Shown: positions 21,020-33,144 of the stretch, one piece after another
Position numbering within the stretch: the stretch's first letter is position 1
Layout of the letters: each line of letters begins with the position of its first letter
Assembly: GCA_030248135.1 (NCBI GenBank)
Contig: JASANC010001240.1
Location: forward strand, 1 to 64,000
DNA: 64,000 bases
Reading direction: 5' to 3'
Source: Theristus sp. LFF4_11
Lineage: Eukaryota > Nematoda > Chromadorea > Monhysterida > Xyalidae
Position numbers and translations under genes: made by a program
Notes under the pieces: model-generated
Database searches by the model: none
Seen by the model: only the letters and a program-made list of their open reading frames with translations
Told to the model about the DNA's origin: nothing

Positions 21020-22280
21020 CAAACGTATATTTTCTTGTTCGGATAATCACAGCAATATTCTCAGTGACTTGTATTATGGTGGCCACCGCATACGAAACCA
21101 TCAGCACCACAGTCAGCCATCCAACCGAGTTCAAGCCAATGCGGTGCTCGTGCGTTTCATTCCGTTCAGCTGCACACAGGCCAGCTGCCTGCTGCGTGCG
21201 TCGCACCCACAATTGCTCATAGCGACTGCTGATCACCTTCAGGCGATCACGATTAGCGATCACGGTTTCATCGAGTCGACGTATCCACGAGTTCGGTGTT
21301 CGCTTGCTGTGAATATAACCAGTCGGCTGCAGTCCGAGTTCGGGCAGTCGCACCGCATGCAGACAATAGGCGTCTTTGAAAAAATTGATGTTATGCTGTC
21401 GATCGACCACTATGATGAACACGTCGCCGGCTCGAAGCGCATTTGCGATTTTTGTGTAATTAAACTCATAGTCATCCACCATGTTTAATGTTACCATGTC
21501 TAATGGCGGATTCTTTGCAACGGCGCTTGCGAACGCCGGCACAGTCTCTGTTGTGCGCCGGTACCAGCTATCATGATTCAACAAAAGTCGAATTCGTCCC
21601 GTGGACATAGCGTCTAACATCTGTGCGTAACTGTCGAACGGAGGCTGTCCATAGTCGACGAGAAGACGAGCGAGCAGTGTGTTGCTGTAGATTGACAGAA
21701 ACAAAGCAATCGACAGTTTGTAGACGACACCTGACCAACGCCACAGCCAAGTGCCGCTGTGATCGTCAGTCGGACACACGTACGCGTTGTACAGCCGCTT
21801 GCGAAACTTGTAGAACGCGTAGATCATAACGCAGACAAGCCAGAAGTTGTCGGTGTACATGCTGAAATACGACGCCAACGAGCCGATGAGCACTTGCTGT
21901 GGCGCGAACATTGCTGTTGCTACAATGTAATCCATGGGACTGGAACTGAACGCAAATCGTTTGCTGCGTTCTTCCGTTCTGTACCATTCGCCAATCACAG
22001 AGTCTGCTTCGCCGCTTTCCACAACTGCGAATGGAGTAGTGTTCTGTGGTTTTACTATTTCGTATGGTAAGCGAGAAAGTGACAATACCAGATGATAATA
22101 TTCGGCCAGCAAACCAGGATACAAGCAACGCGGTGTCACAGTTAACTTGGAGGAAAATGCGCAGTTTTCCACGGTGTTTGCAAATACTGCAAGCCGAAAT
22201 GTGCGATTGTGGCTCATCGACGTGTTCTTCAAGGAATTCGATGGAAATATTTTTGATAAGGGTTGATCCGAGTTGGGCAT
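21015..22280 (-). CDS. Ionotropic-receptor / glutamate-receptor-like membrane protein, single exon (421 aa)
   Basis: The order of segments matches the ionotropic glutamate receptor and IR fold. A ligand-binding half (residues ~30-140) includes VVESGEADSVIGEWYRTEER and FAFSSSPMDYIVATAMFAP. A first hydrophobic segment with SYFSMYTDNFWLVCVMIYAF follows at ~150-180. A second, with SGVVYKLSIALFLSIYSNTL, lies at ~205-235. Then comes the second ligand-binding half, and a last membrane helix near the C-terminus (VLMVSYAVATIIQVTENIAV). There is no amino-terminal domain, as in divergent IRs. No signal peptide is visible and an in-frame TAA precedes the ATG directly, so a short upstream exon spliced in after that stop is possible. 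Typical channels of this family need a signal peptide. Such proteins act as ligand-gated cation channels in sensory neurons; ligand unknown. It is intronless among intron-rich neighbours. Confidence 0.72.
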   Translation of the reverse strand: MPNSDQPLSKIFPSNSLKNTSMSHNRTFRLAVFANTVENCAFSSKLTVTPRCLYPGLLAEYYHLVLSLSRLPYEIVKPQNTTPFAVVESGEADSVIGEWYRTEERSKRFAFSSSPMDYIVATAMFAPQQVLIGSLASYFSMYTDNFWLVCVMIYAFYKFRKRLYNAYVCPTDDHSGTWLWRWSGVVYKLSIALFLSIYSNTLLARLLVDYGQPPFDSYAQMLDAMSTGRIRLLLNHDSWYRRTTETVPAFASAVAKNPPLDMVTLNMVDDYEFNYTKIANALRAGDVFIIVVDRQHNINFFKDAYCLHAVRLPELGLQPTGYIHSKRTPNSWIRRLDETVIANRDRLKVISSRYEQLWVRRTQQAAGLCAAERNETHEHRIGLNSVGWLTVVLMVSYAVATIIQVTENIAVIIRTRKYTFE

Positions 22281-22962
22281 TTATGAATATCTTTGAAATC
22301 GGCTCACACTTTTTGAAATTGTTAAACTTCTTAAAACAACAAAATGAACCAACCGTTCCTGGATATTCGCGTTTGTTCATTGCTCACTGTTGGCTTTGTC
22401 AACAAATAACGAGCTCCTGCTATCCAGCCCGATTTTTTTGTTGAATTATCATTAGCTCGCCAAAGTAAACTGGCTATTTCTGCAAAGCGACGTATACCTA
22501 GTATTTTGGTTGGACATTGCCGCGTTGCAGAACGAATGGGGAGAAACAATTTAAAAAACAACAACGTTTTTTACCACTATTCAGTGCGTTTGTATACCTC
22601 CAGCTTCATTACTAAAACGCACGTGCATCAGTTCCGAAGAAAAGTACAGCACATTTCTTGCGTTTTTGCTGCCATCTTATGCATGAAACAAATGGGTCTT
22701 TTCGTCAACGTTTCGAATGGACGGATAAATTCCGTTTTTTCAGAAGTCAAACCACACTGTTTGTTCACCAAATGTGTAAATTCTGAGGACCTATCGCGTT
22801 GCAACAACTCTGCGTCCACTTGTGGAGGCTGCCGTTTGTGCAAACAAATATTTCACAATATTTTATCAGTGCGCCTCATGCTGTCACGTAACTTGGAGGT
22901 GCCACATTACCTGACAGGCTGACACCCCCACTGACAAATTTTTGACACCCTCAAGTCGGGCC
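22281..22962. other. Intergenic, no gene recognised
   Basis: Short unrelated frames only. It is the likely 5' flank of the minus-strand receptor and could hide a small first exon with a signal peptide; I did not find one with matching phase. Confidence 0.35.
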
Positions 22963-23685
22963 TAGGGTTGTTTTTTTGTTTTTTTTTTTGAAAATGACGA
23001 TTTTTGTTTTTGTTTTTTTTAAATTAAAAAAAAAATTTCAAAAATCAAAGTTGTGCTAAATCAATCAGGGAGTCCGAAGAACCACATATGATATGCAAGC
23101 GCCTCCCGAATGACTCCCATATGACGGAACTTTGCAGATTTTGTTTTGGTGACCTCAATTACCCCTTTTCCAAACCGTCACCATGCCTCTTCTTGTGTTT
23201 TGACCTCCAAAACGTCACTAATTGTCCCCAGCTAAACTAATGCTAAAGTGAAGACAAACATACCGCCTTGAAATTCGATCAATTCTTCTGATGGTGTTGC
23301 GACGACACGACACGAAGCAGCAAGCAACCAGACAACGTAGCGCTTGCAAACGGAGCAGCGAGCACAATCGGACGCTCTGCGAGGCGAATCGTCACCTTAT
23401 CTGCATCGGAAATGGTAGGCCAAGCTTTGGGACGCTCAAAAACTTCATCGCAGATGTTGTCGTAGCCTAAAATCAGTCGGTAAAACGGCCCAAAATCGAC
23501 TGCTAAAGGTTTTACGAGGTATAATCAAAGAAAATTTTTGTTGAACTTTCGAAAAATTTAGCCAAAATTGAGGTTTTCAGAGCATATTAGAGGAAAATTT
23601 TTCGAATTAAAAAAAAATCTGCAATTTTGTTTTTTTTAATCACTTTTTTGAAAAAAAAAATTTTCATTTTTGTTTAACAACCCTA
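22963..23685. mobile_element. hAT-type non-autonomous element with 8-bp target duplication
   Basis: The element starts TAGGGTTGTTTTTTTG and ends TTGTTTAACAACCCTA. It is flanked on both sides by the exact 8-mer GTCGGGCC (22955-22962 and 23686-23693), the target size of hAT elements. It has no long frame. Its right half, with GAAAATTTTTGTTGAACTTT and CGAAAAATTTAGCCAAAA, resembles the inner arms of the giant palindrome near 1450 and 5540, linking the two. Confidence 0.85.
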
Positions 23686-23829
23686 GTCGGGCCCCTCTCC
23701 GCGCCCACCCCCTTGAAAATTTGCTTTCGCCTTCGCATTTTCAAGCTACTGTATTTTTTGGCTTTTTTTGGCTCACCTTGTATTTCAGAGCTCAGACAGC
23801 CATCTTCCCAATCTCACGATTGCTAAAAA

Positions 23830-25728
23830 ATGCTCGATGCGGAAAGAGAAATGAAGTCGACACCGGAAAAATTCAGTGGTGGCGGCGGCGCCAGGAGGAA
23901 CACAGGCGACGAAGACGATTCTCCGTTGCAACCACTTGATTTAGATGCTGGTAATTACTCGGAGAGAATCAGCAAGCAAATGACTGTGCCTCGACATATC
24001 AGGTTAGCGATCACCGTTTTCGACGTGGTTTTTCTTGCTTAAGTATTTATCAATTGGAAAAATACTGTTGCCTTTTGGCCTACTACTACTGGATTTGTTT
24101 TGCCACTTTCTTGATACATGAATTTGAATTATTAACACATGCTTTTTTATTGAAATTTTCATGCCCGATTCGATACGTTGATTGCAGCGTCGCTGGCGAT
24201 ACACGGACGCTTGAGGACCGACAGTTTGCCATGTTCCACAACGATCCAAATTACAGCAACGTCATGAAGGTGCCAGATCGCATTTTGGTTGCTGGTAGGT
24301 GCAAAAATTGAAACAATTTGGTTCATTCTTTTACTGTCACCCCTTGGCCCCTATGATGACCTCAGTCAAGAGGTCGAGCCGCGAGCCCGATTCTTGGTGA
24401 TTTGGAGGTGAGGGTGGAGGGGGTGTTGACTCAACACTTTTTCACACAACCAAAAATCTAACTGGTATGTGCAAATGGTTTGTTTTTGGGTTAAATTGGC
24501 GTAGTTTTTGTCAAATAGACCAAAATAACCTGTTTCAGTTTCATTTTGCAAATGATAAGAAAAATGGACAGAGACCATTTGCAATGCGTTGAAAATGGTT
24601 TGCAGTTTCTGAGTGAACATAGATCTCTTGAACTTGGCGAGGTTTTATCAGTGGTCCAGTTTTGTATATCACGGTAGTTCTTAAGTGGGTGGGAGTGGGA
24701 CCGTGCGGGTTAAAAAAACATGTTATACAATATTAAAATTGCACCTCAAAGCAGCCATTCAATGCTCAAATATGAAATCTGGGATGGTGGGAGAGGGGTT
24801 GATCTGGGAGGATCGCATTTGAGAGGGGTATTTTTGCCAAAATGACACTCACATACCGTCATCTCGACGCCCGGCCCGCCTCAGCCGAGTTAATGCATTC
24901 AGGTGGCGACTCACTGGTGGCAGACAAGCAGGCGCCCATGGAGATTGCGCTCGAGCAGCAGTCGTTGCAAGGCAGCGGCCAGGCAGCGCGCATCGGTCTC
25001 AGCACGCCGCCGCAGACGCTGACGCTCAGCGAACGGGCGTTTCCGACGGTCGACGAAGAGCACATGGGCACTGTGAGCAGGGAGTTGCGGTACAATCGGG
25101 ACACTGACTCCGCAGAGCCACCCGGCACGCCCCGGTGAGATCGGCATGGTCTTTGAAAATGCACAAAATTGCGGTAACTTTCAGTCATCATGCCTCGCAT
25201 TTTGATTGCTCTTTGAGCAGTTTTGTTGGTGTGGCGAACAGAGCGCACTTTGGAGGGCTGGAAGCGGCGATTCAAAGTTGCCCACGTCGCTCTCTATCGG
25301 TTCTCAAGGTCGGGTCGCTTGACCAATCAATCACGAGCTGCCGCGTTTGGCAAGATTTACTGATTTTCCACCCGTTCGTTCCATTCCATTTTATTTCGCG
25401 CAAAAGCTGAAAACTGTATGAGCAGCACAGCATGTAGTTCGGAGACCCAATGTTCGTATCGTCGAAGAATTTTTGAAAAAAAGATGATAATAGCCGGCGT
25501 TTTCGCAGACTCGGCGTGGGCTCGAACGCATCGACGGTGATGACGCCTGCCGAAGAGTTGCTGTTGCTGAAGCGGCAGATGCTGCGACTGTCGACACGGG
25601 TGTACGTGATGGAGGAGGAGAACGCTGTACGCCAACGGCGCGAGTACGCCATCGCCGTCGCTGTGGGACTGTACTTTCTGCTGAAATGGACACGCTACAT
25701 GCTCGGCGGTGCTGTCGCGCGATTGTGA
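23830..25728 (+). CDS. Mff: Mitochondrial fission factor homologue, tail-anchored (4 exons, 243 aa)
   Basis: Mff-type proteins (Tango11 in flies) sit in the outer membrane of mitochondria and peroxisomes and recruit the dynamin Drp1. Exons 23830-24002, 24188-24294, 24903-25134 and 25509-25728 sum to 732 nt in phase. The N-terminal part has two related boxes, YSERISKQMTVPRHIR and YSNVMKVPDRILVAG, corresponding to the Drp1-binding repeats. The middle holds STPPQTLTLSERAF, like the TPPxxLTLSER stretch of Mff. The C-terminus has a coiled-coil heptad region (LLLLKRQMLRLSTRVYVMEE) followed by the tail anchor AIAVAVGLYFLLKWTRYML and a short luminal end. This order is characteristic of the family, and the length fits its short isoforms. 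All introns are GT-AG. The hAT-type element lies ~145 bp upstream. Confidence 0.9.
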
Positions 25729-26047
25729 ACGACGCTGCTGTTGGCTGCATTCGACTGCCCGATCGTTTTTTTGTTGATTCCTTGGTTGTTGCATTCGCGT
25801 GTTTCCACTACAGTTTTGATTGTTTGCTTTGGTTGTTCTCACTCGTTCTTGCAGAGGGAATCGCGAATTTCGTACAGTTAATTGAGCGTCGATGCTGGTT
25901 TGTGATATGTTCTACCGATACTTCCGATTACCGTAAAATATTTTGATGGATTCGATAGCTGACAGTAAAGGTGTTCGATTGAGTTGTCTTCAAAATCAGA
26001 TCTGATATGTCCGTTAAGTTGACGAAAATGGATCATTTCCAATTTTA
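25729..26047. other. 3' flank of Mff, nothing recognised
   Basis: Short AT-rich interval between the Mff stop codon and the first Helitron-like terminus at 26048. No clear AATAAA was found. Confidence 0.4.
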
Positions 26048-27917
26048 CTAGCAAATTGACCCGTGCCTACGGCACGGTTAGCTGATAAATACAACTATTA
26101 TTTTTGAGCTGGTTTTCCCTTTTGACCTTGCCCACGACGCGAACTCGAAATGCATTGCATTTTGATTTTGAGCTGCTTTAACCGACTGTTATCGATTTAC
26201 CATAGAAATGATCGCTCACTTTTAAAGCAATCGTATCCGTGGATGCTTCTACTTTTTTGAAAATCACAGCATTTTTTGTTGTTTAAGCCGTGTTTTTTTT
26301 GTCAAGCAACATGCTTTTGCTGATTTTATTGCTGTCGATTCAATCGTAACTTGATTTACTCACCATAACACTGATTACTGTGTGGTTTGGTTAACGCTGT
26401 TTCAGCATCAATCAAAGCCACACATAAGAAATAACAGATATGTAACAATCATAACTGCACTGCCATTCAAAATATGAAAAACAATTTTTTAATCAGCAAC
26501 AAACAACTGCCATTCCCTATTAAAGTATCAAAATCAATTCTCTCAGTTATTAGCTTTTCAATGTCGCTTATTTGTTCTTTTATTCTTTGCTAATCAGTTG
26601 CATTCCAATGTCCTTCCCGTTTAAAGTATCAAAAAACAATCTCCTTTGATCAGCAACAATTAACAGCCATTCCCGCTCAAAGTTTCAAAAATAAATCTTG
26701 TTTGGTTAGCTTTTCAATGTCGTCACATGTTGTTCAATCGCCATTCCTATTCAAAAAAAATTTAAAAAAACAATGTCGTTTGATTAGCAACAATTAACTG
26801 ATACCGGTTTAAGTTTTTGTTTCAGTTTAAGGTACAGGTTTAAGAAAAGCAATCTGCTTCAGTCAGCTGTCATTTCTGAATAGGCAACACTTTTCTAAAT
26901 GCTCATTGGAAAGCGCCCGCTTTTGACATGGTAATGGTTTTTTACCCGCTTACCCTAACCTAAGCCAAGCCTTTTAAATTTTAAATGACGAAAAATGCAA
27001 AACTTTTCTGAATATTCGCTGCAAAACGGCCAGTTTTGTGTGGTATGTTTACTACTCTTACCTTTAACCCTAACGTTAGCCAAGGATTTTTGATAGAATG
27101 GAAATGACAAAACAGCAACATTTTACTGAATACCCGTAGCAAAGCTCACCTAAGCCAAGCCTTTTAAAGTTTAAATGACAAAAAATGCAAAACTTTTCTG
27201 AATATTCGCTGCAAAACGGCCACTTTTGTGTGGTATGTTTACTACTCTTACCTTTAACCCTAAGCTTAGCCAAGGATTTTTGACAGAATGGAAATGACAA
27301 AACAGCAACATTTTACTGAATACCCGTAGCAAATCTCCCGCTTTTGTTTTGAATGTTTACTTCTTTTCCCCGCTTACCCTAACCTAAGCAGTTCTTTTTG
27401 ATCGAGTGCAACAAAAAGCAACACGTTTCTGAGTACCCATTGCGTAAAACGGTCGCTTTTGTTTTGTTATGTAGCTTTTCTATCCTAAGTGACGCATTTT
27501 CTATGATAAAAAAACAAATGAAGGAAAAAGCAATGATTTTCTAAATACTCGTTGTAAACACCGGCTTTATAAAAAGTCTACCTTGTGAAAAGAGCGATTA
27601 ACTTGCAAGCGATTGTTTTAAAAACTTGTTTTTTGTGAAAAAAAACTCCATCGTTTACAATGGAATCCTTGCAATTCTTACGATTGTCTCGCTTGTTGGT
27701 TGTCGCTCTTGAGCAAAAGGCATCATGATGACTAAAGTCATGTGGAATGACGATTTAAACTTTGCATTGTCATTAGAAAATGGAGTATGAGTATTCAGCT
27801 GATGATGACTTAAATAGCAAAATTGGCTCAAACTTGTAAATTTTAATAGCCAATCAACGTAGCGGAACGGACACCATTACACAGTTACTATCATAGTATT
27901 ATAGATAGATAGATAGA
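26048..27917 (-). mobile_element. Non-autonomous Helitron-like unit 1
   Basis: On the minus strand the unit starts TCTATCTATCTATCTATAAT and ends with a hairpin CCGTGCCGTAGGCACGG followed by GTCAATTTG and CTAG. That is the Helitron pattern of a 5' TC, a 3' CTRR and a hairpin ~10 nt upstream. The base outside CTAG is T and the base outside TC is A, as for insertion between A and T. The inside consists of shuffled ~100-130-bp modules containing CTTACCCTAACCTAAGCC and no coding region. Confidence 0.62.
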
Positions 27918-29250
27918 CTAGCAAATTGACCCGTGCCTACGGCACGGTTAGCTGATAAACACAACTATTACTTTTGAATTGGTTTTCCCTTTTGACCTTG
28001 CCTACGACGCGGACTCAAAATGCATTGCATTTTGATTTTGAGCTGCTTTAACCGACTGTTGTTGATTTACCATAGAAGTGATCGCTTACCCTAACTTAAG
28101 CCAGGCCTTTTAAAGTGTAAATGTCAAAAAGGCAACACTTCTGAACAATTGTTGCAAAACGCCAACTTTCGTCTTGATAAGTTGCTTTTTTACTCCAACC
28201 TAAGCCAAGCCTTTTAAAGTTTAAATGACGAAAAATGCAAAACTTTTCTGAATATTCGCTGCAAAACGGCCAGTTTTGTGTGGTATGTTTACTACTTTTA
28301 CCTTTAACCCTAACGTTAGCCAAGGATTTTTGATAGAATGGAAATGACAAAACAGCAACATTTTACTGAACACCCGTAGCAACGCTCACCTAAGCCAAGC
28401 CTTTTAAAGTTTAAATGACAAAAAATGCAAAACTTTTCTGAATATTCGCTGCAAAACGGCCACTTTTGTTCCCCGCTTACCCTAACCTAAGCCAGTTCTT
28501 TTTGATCGAGTGCTACAAAAAGCAACACGTTTCTGAGTACCCATTGTGTAAAACGGTCGCTTTTGTTTTGTTATGTAGCTTTTCTATCCAAGGTGACGCA
28601 TTTTCCATCATAAAAAAACAAATGAAGGAAAAAGCAACGATTTTCTACAATTTACTGAATACCCGTAGCAAAGCTCCCGCTTTTGTTTTGAATGTTTACT
28701 TCTTTTCCACGCTTACCCTAACCTAAGCCAGTTCTTTTTGATCGAGTGCAACAAAAAGCAACACGTTTCTGAGTACCCATTGCGTAAAACGGTCGCTTTT
28801 GTTTTGTTATGTAGCTTTTCTATCCTAAGTGACGCATTTTCTATGATAAAAAAACAAATAAAGGAAAAAGCAACGATTTTCTAAATACTCGTTGTAAACA
28901 CCGGCTTTATAAAAAGTCTACCTTTTGAAAAGAGCGATTAACTTGCAAGGGATTGTTTTAAAAACTCGTTTTTTGTGAAAAAAACTCCATCGTCTGCAAT
29001 GGAGTCCTTGCAATTCTTACGATTGTCTCGCTTGTTGGTTGTCGCTCTTGAGCAAAAGGCATCATGATGACTAAAGTCATGTGGAATGACGATTTGAACT
29101 TTGCATTGCCATTAGATAATGGAGTATGAGTATTCAGCTGATGATGACTTAAATAGCAAAATTGGCTCAAACTTGTAAATTTTAATAGCCAATCAACGTA
29201 GCGGAACGGACACCATTACACAGTTACTATCATAGTATTATAAATAAATA
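27918..29250 (-). mobile_element. Non-autonomous Helitron-like unit 2
   Basis: It has the same termini as unit 1, joined head to tail to it. It is shorter (1333 bp) because part of the module array seen in units 1 and 3 (around 26160-26930) is missing. Confidence 0.62.
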
Positions 29251-31147
29251 CTAGCAAATTGACCCGTGCCTACGGCACGGTTAGCTGATAAATACAACTA
29301 TTATTTTTGAGTTGGTTTTCCCCTTTTGACCTTGCCCACGACGCGGACTCAAAATCCGCAACCTTTTTAATCAGCAACAAACAACTGCAATTCCCTATTA
29401 AAGTATCAAAATCAATTCTCGCATTTATTAGCTTTTCAATGTCGCTTATTTGTCCTTTCATTCTTTGCTAATCAGTTGCATTCCACTGTCCTTCCCGTTT
29501 GAAGTATCAAAAAAACAATCTCCTTTGATCAGCAACAATTAACAGCCATTCCCGCTTAAAGTTTTAAAATTAATCTTGTTTGGTTAGCTTTTCAATGTCG
29601 TCACATGTTGTTCAATCGCCATTCCTGTTAAAAAATTATAAAAAAACAATGTCGTTTGGTTAACAACAATTAACTGATACCGGTTTTAGTTTTTGTTTCA
29701 GTTTAAAATACAGGTTTAAGAAAAGCAATCTGCTTCAGTCAGCTGTCATTTCTGAATAGGCAACACTGTTCTAAATACCCACTGGAAAGCACCCGCTTTT
29801 GACTTGGTAATGGTTTTTTACCCGCTTACCCTAACCTAAGCCAGGCCTTTTAGAGTGTAAATGTCAAAAAGGCAACACTTCTGAACAATTGTTGCGAAAC
29901 GCCAACTTTCGTTTTGATAAGTTGCTTCTTTTTCCCGCTTACTCTAACCTAAGCTAAGCCTTTTAAAGTTTAAATGGCGAAAAATGCAAAACTTTTCTGA
30001 ATATTCGCTGCAAAACGGCCACTTTTGTGTGGTATGTTTACTACTCTTACCTTTAACCCTAACCTTAGCCAAGGATTTTTGATAGAATTGAAATGACAAA
30101 ACAGCAACATTTTACTGAATACCCGTAGCAAAGCTCACCTAAGCCAAGCCTTTTAAAGTTTAAATGACGAAAAATGCAAAACTTTTCTGAATATTCGCTG
30201 CAAAACAGCCACTTTTGTGTGGTATGTTTACTGCTCTTATTTTTAACCCTAACCTTAGCCAAAGATTTTTGATAGAATGGAAATGACAAAACAGCAACAT
30301 TTTGCTGAATATCCGTAGCAAAGATCCCGCTTTTGTTTTGAATGTTTACTTCTTTTCCCCGCTTACTCTAACCTAAGCCAGTTCTTTTTGATCGAGTGCA
30401 ACAAAAAGCAACTCGTTTCTGAGTACCCATTGTGTAAAACGGTCGCTTTTGTTTTGTTATGTAGCTTTTCTATCCTACATGTAAGTGATGCATTTTCTAT
30501 GATAAAAAAACAAATGAAGGAAAAAGCAACGATTTTCTACATACTGAACACCCGTAGCAAAGCTCCCGCTTTTGTTTTGTCTGTTTACTTCTTTTCCCCG
30601 CTTACCCTAACCTAAGCCAGTTCTTTTTGATCGAGTGCAACAAAAAGCAACACGTTTCTGAGTACCCATTGTGTAAAACGGTCGCTTTTGTTTTGTTATG
30701 TAGCTTTTCTATCCTAAGTGACGCATTTTCTATGATAAAAAACAAATGAAGGAAAAAGCAACGATTTTCTAAATACTCGTTGTAAACACCGGCTTTATAA
30801 AAAGTCTACCTTGCGAAAAGAGCGATCAACTTGCAAGCGATTGTTTTAAAAACTCGTTTTTTGTAAAAAAAAACTCCATCGTCTACAATGGAGTCCTTGC
30901 AATTCTTACGATTGTCTCGCTTGTTTGTTGTCGCTCTTGAGCAAAAGGCATCATGATGACTAACGTCATGTGGAATGACGTTTTGAACTTTGCGTTGTCA
31001 TTAGAAAATGGAGTATGAGTATTCAGCTGATGATGACTTAAATAGCAAAATTGGCTCAAACTTGTAAATTTTAATAGCCAATCAACGTAGCGGAACGGAC
31101 CTGACCTGACTTACATACACAGTTACTATCTTAGTATTATAGATATA
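29251..31147 (-). mobile_element. Non-autonomous Helitron-like unit 3
   Basis: It has the same termini and module order as unit 1, with small rearrangements. An extra copy of the GGTATGTTTACTACTCTTAC module lies near 30030-30250. The right end carries GACCTGACCTGACTTACATA in place of the shorter sequence of the other units. Confidence 0.62.
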
Positions 31148-32759
31148 CTAGCCAATTGACCCGAGCGTATGTGGCTTAATCAATGCCAAGCCTTTTTGGT
31201 AAAGTGAAATTGAAATGAGAAAAAAGATCGTTTTTTGAACAACTGATTTAAAAAAGTTACGTTGTGCTGTCGTAAAACTGCCTTTCTGTAGCTGGCACAG
31301 CTTCAGCTACACCTCGTTTTTAAGCAAATTAAAAGATGCCAAGCTTTTTTGGTGAAGTGCCATTGACTTAGAAAGAAAAAACAGTAACGTTTACTGAATA
31401 ATAACCCAGAAGAAAATTTACCTTGTGCTGCCGTGAAGTCGCCTACAATACAATATTTTTTTAATGTATTTAAATAAATAAAAATGCGAAGTTTATGATT
31501 TTGCTATTTTTACCCGTTTACCCTAACCGAAGGCAAGCCTTTTTGTAAGTGAAGTAAAATTGAATAAAAAATATAAAAACCAACGTTTTTTTTCATTTAC
31601 CCGTTTTTAAAAGCTAATGCTTTTTACCCGTTCACCTAAGCCAAGCTTTTTTTGTGAAGTGAAAATGCGAAGTTTATGATTTTGCTATTTTTCCCCGTTC
31701 ACCCTAACCTAAGTCAAGCCTTTTTGTATGTGAAGTAAGATTGAATAAAAACATAAAAATTAACGTTTTTTTCAAATACCCGGTTTAAAAAGCTAATGCT
31801 TCTTTTACCCGTTTACCTGAGTCAAGCCTTTTTTGAAAAGTGAAAATGCGAAGTTTATGATTTTGCTATGTTTACCCGTTCCCCCTAACCTAAGTCAATC
31901 CTTTTTGTAAGTTAAGTAAGATTGAATACAAAATATAAAAATTAACTTTTTATCATAAAAAAATACCCGTTTTAAAAAGCTAATGCTTCTTTTACCCGGT
32001 TACCCTAACATAAGCCAAGCCGTTTTTGTAAAGTGAAAATGAATAGAAGAAACAAAAAGGTGACGTTTATAATTTTGTTTTGCAGTCATTGCTTCTTTTT
32101 ACCCGTTTACCCCAACATGATCCAAGCATTTTGCAAAGTGAAAATGAGTGAATGAATGAAAATGAAAATACCATTTCGACTCAATCAAAAAACTAACTTT
32201 TTTCAAGGACGGGTTTGTTGCATTTTTCGCATTGGCTCGTCAAGTTTTGAGCAGCAACAATTGCCAGTTGCCCATCGTGCGTTACGTTGAAACTGTCGCT
32301 CATAACCATGGAGTATCAATTTGAAAATGAAACATGGAGTATCAATTTCAATGAAATTTACTTGTTTTGAATCCAAAGTGCAACTTGCAATGCCGATGTC
32401 GATGCGCGTTTTGCAACCCGATGTTTAAAAACAAAAAAGTTCAAACTTTTTTCAAAGACGGTTTTGTTACATCTTTCCCAGTCGATCATCAAGTTTTGAT
32501 CAGCCACGCTTCCATTTGCCTATGCTGCGCTGAATTGCCTCTGTTGACCAAAGAGTATCATGATGACTCCAGCTATGAAGAGCGACGCTTTGAAAAAAAC
32601 AATCTCAACTGGCATTGATAAAAATAGGTTAAGGAAATTGAGATGGAGTTTTCTTAAATAGCAAAAATGAGCGCCAATTCAAATTTCATGAAAATGACAG
32701 GGACGGACAGACAGACAGACAAATTGCATTTTTAGTGTAATAGAAGATAGATAGATAGA
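31148..32759 (-). mobile_element. Diverged Helitron-like unit 4
   Basis: On the minus strand it begins TCTATCTATCTATCTTCTAT and ends near GGTCAATTGGCTAG, but the terminal hairpin is degraded (GACCCGAGCG on the plus strand). The interior has different modules around CCCGTTTACCCTAACCTAAG. Near the right end is a (GACA)n run, GACGGACAGACAGACAGAC. It is probably an older relative of units 1-3. Confidence 0.5.
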
Positions 32760-33144
32760 TTGTTGAGTATTGATATGATAGCTGGTGATTGCGATACGAG
32801 TACACACAGAGTGTGCGCTGCAGGCGTTGTATGTATGCTAACATTAGCAGCTTTAGTGTTGTTTCCATGTCATTTGAGTTTTTTTTTGTATTTCAGTGTT
32901 CACAGAATGAAGAGAACGTCACACTACAATTGGCAAGAGGTTAAAAATAACTTTTGTTGTGTAAAGTTGGTTCATTTGCCGCTCAAACGATTGGGTTATT
33001 CGTCGTTAAAAGTTTGAAAACAAATTTTTTGTATGCATGATGTTTGGTGCAAACAAAAACGCTGCTCTATTGCGAAATCGATTTTATTGATGGAGTTTTG
33101 CTGAAATCCGAGCGCGGGAAGGCAGCGGTGACGACACAACCCAG
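32760..33144. other. Upstream region of VWA8, no gene seen
   Basis: The 385 bp between the last Helitron-like unit and the VWA8 start codon contain no recognisable gene. This should include the VWA8 promoter. Confidence 0.4.

Noticed and set aside
21766..22380. A 204-codon minus-strand frame overlapping the receptor
   Set aside because: It is an alternate frame of the receptor coding sequence, without membrane or ligand-binding features.
27790..27830. CTGATGA string as a hammerhead ribozyme core in the tandem units
   Set aside because: The required GAAA segment and the three stems are not present at the right distances.
26940..31920. CCCTAACC/TTAACCCTAACC motifs as an interstitial telomere
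   Set aside because: The motif occurs once per ~100-bp module, not in tandem, and belongs to the Helitron-like units.
32367..32618. Cysteine-rich 83-codon frame in Helitron-like unit 4
   Set aside because: No zinc-finger spacing and no start or splice context; treated as chance within the repeat.
26048..32759. Regularly spaced repeats as a CRISPR-like array
   Set aside because: The sequence is eukaryotic, the repeats are long mobile-element modules, and there are no spacer-length unique intervals.
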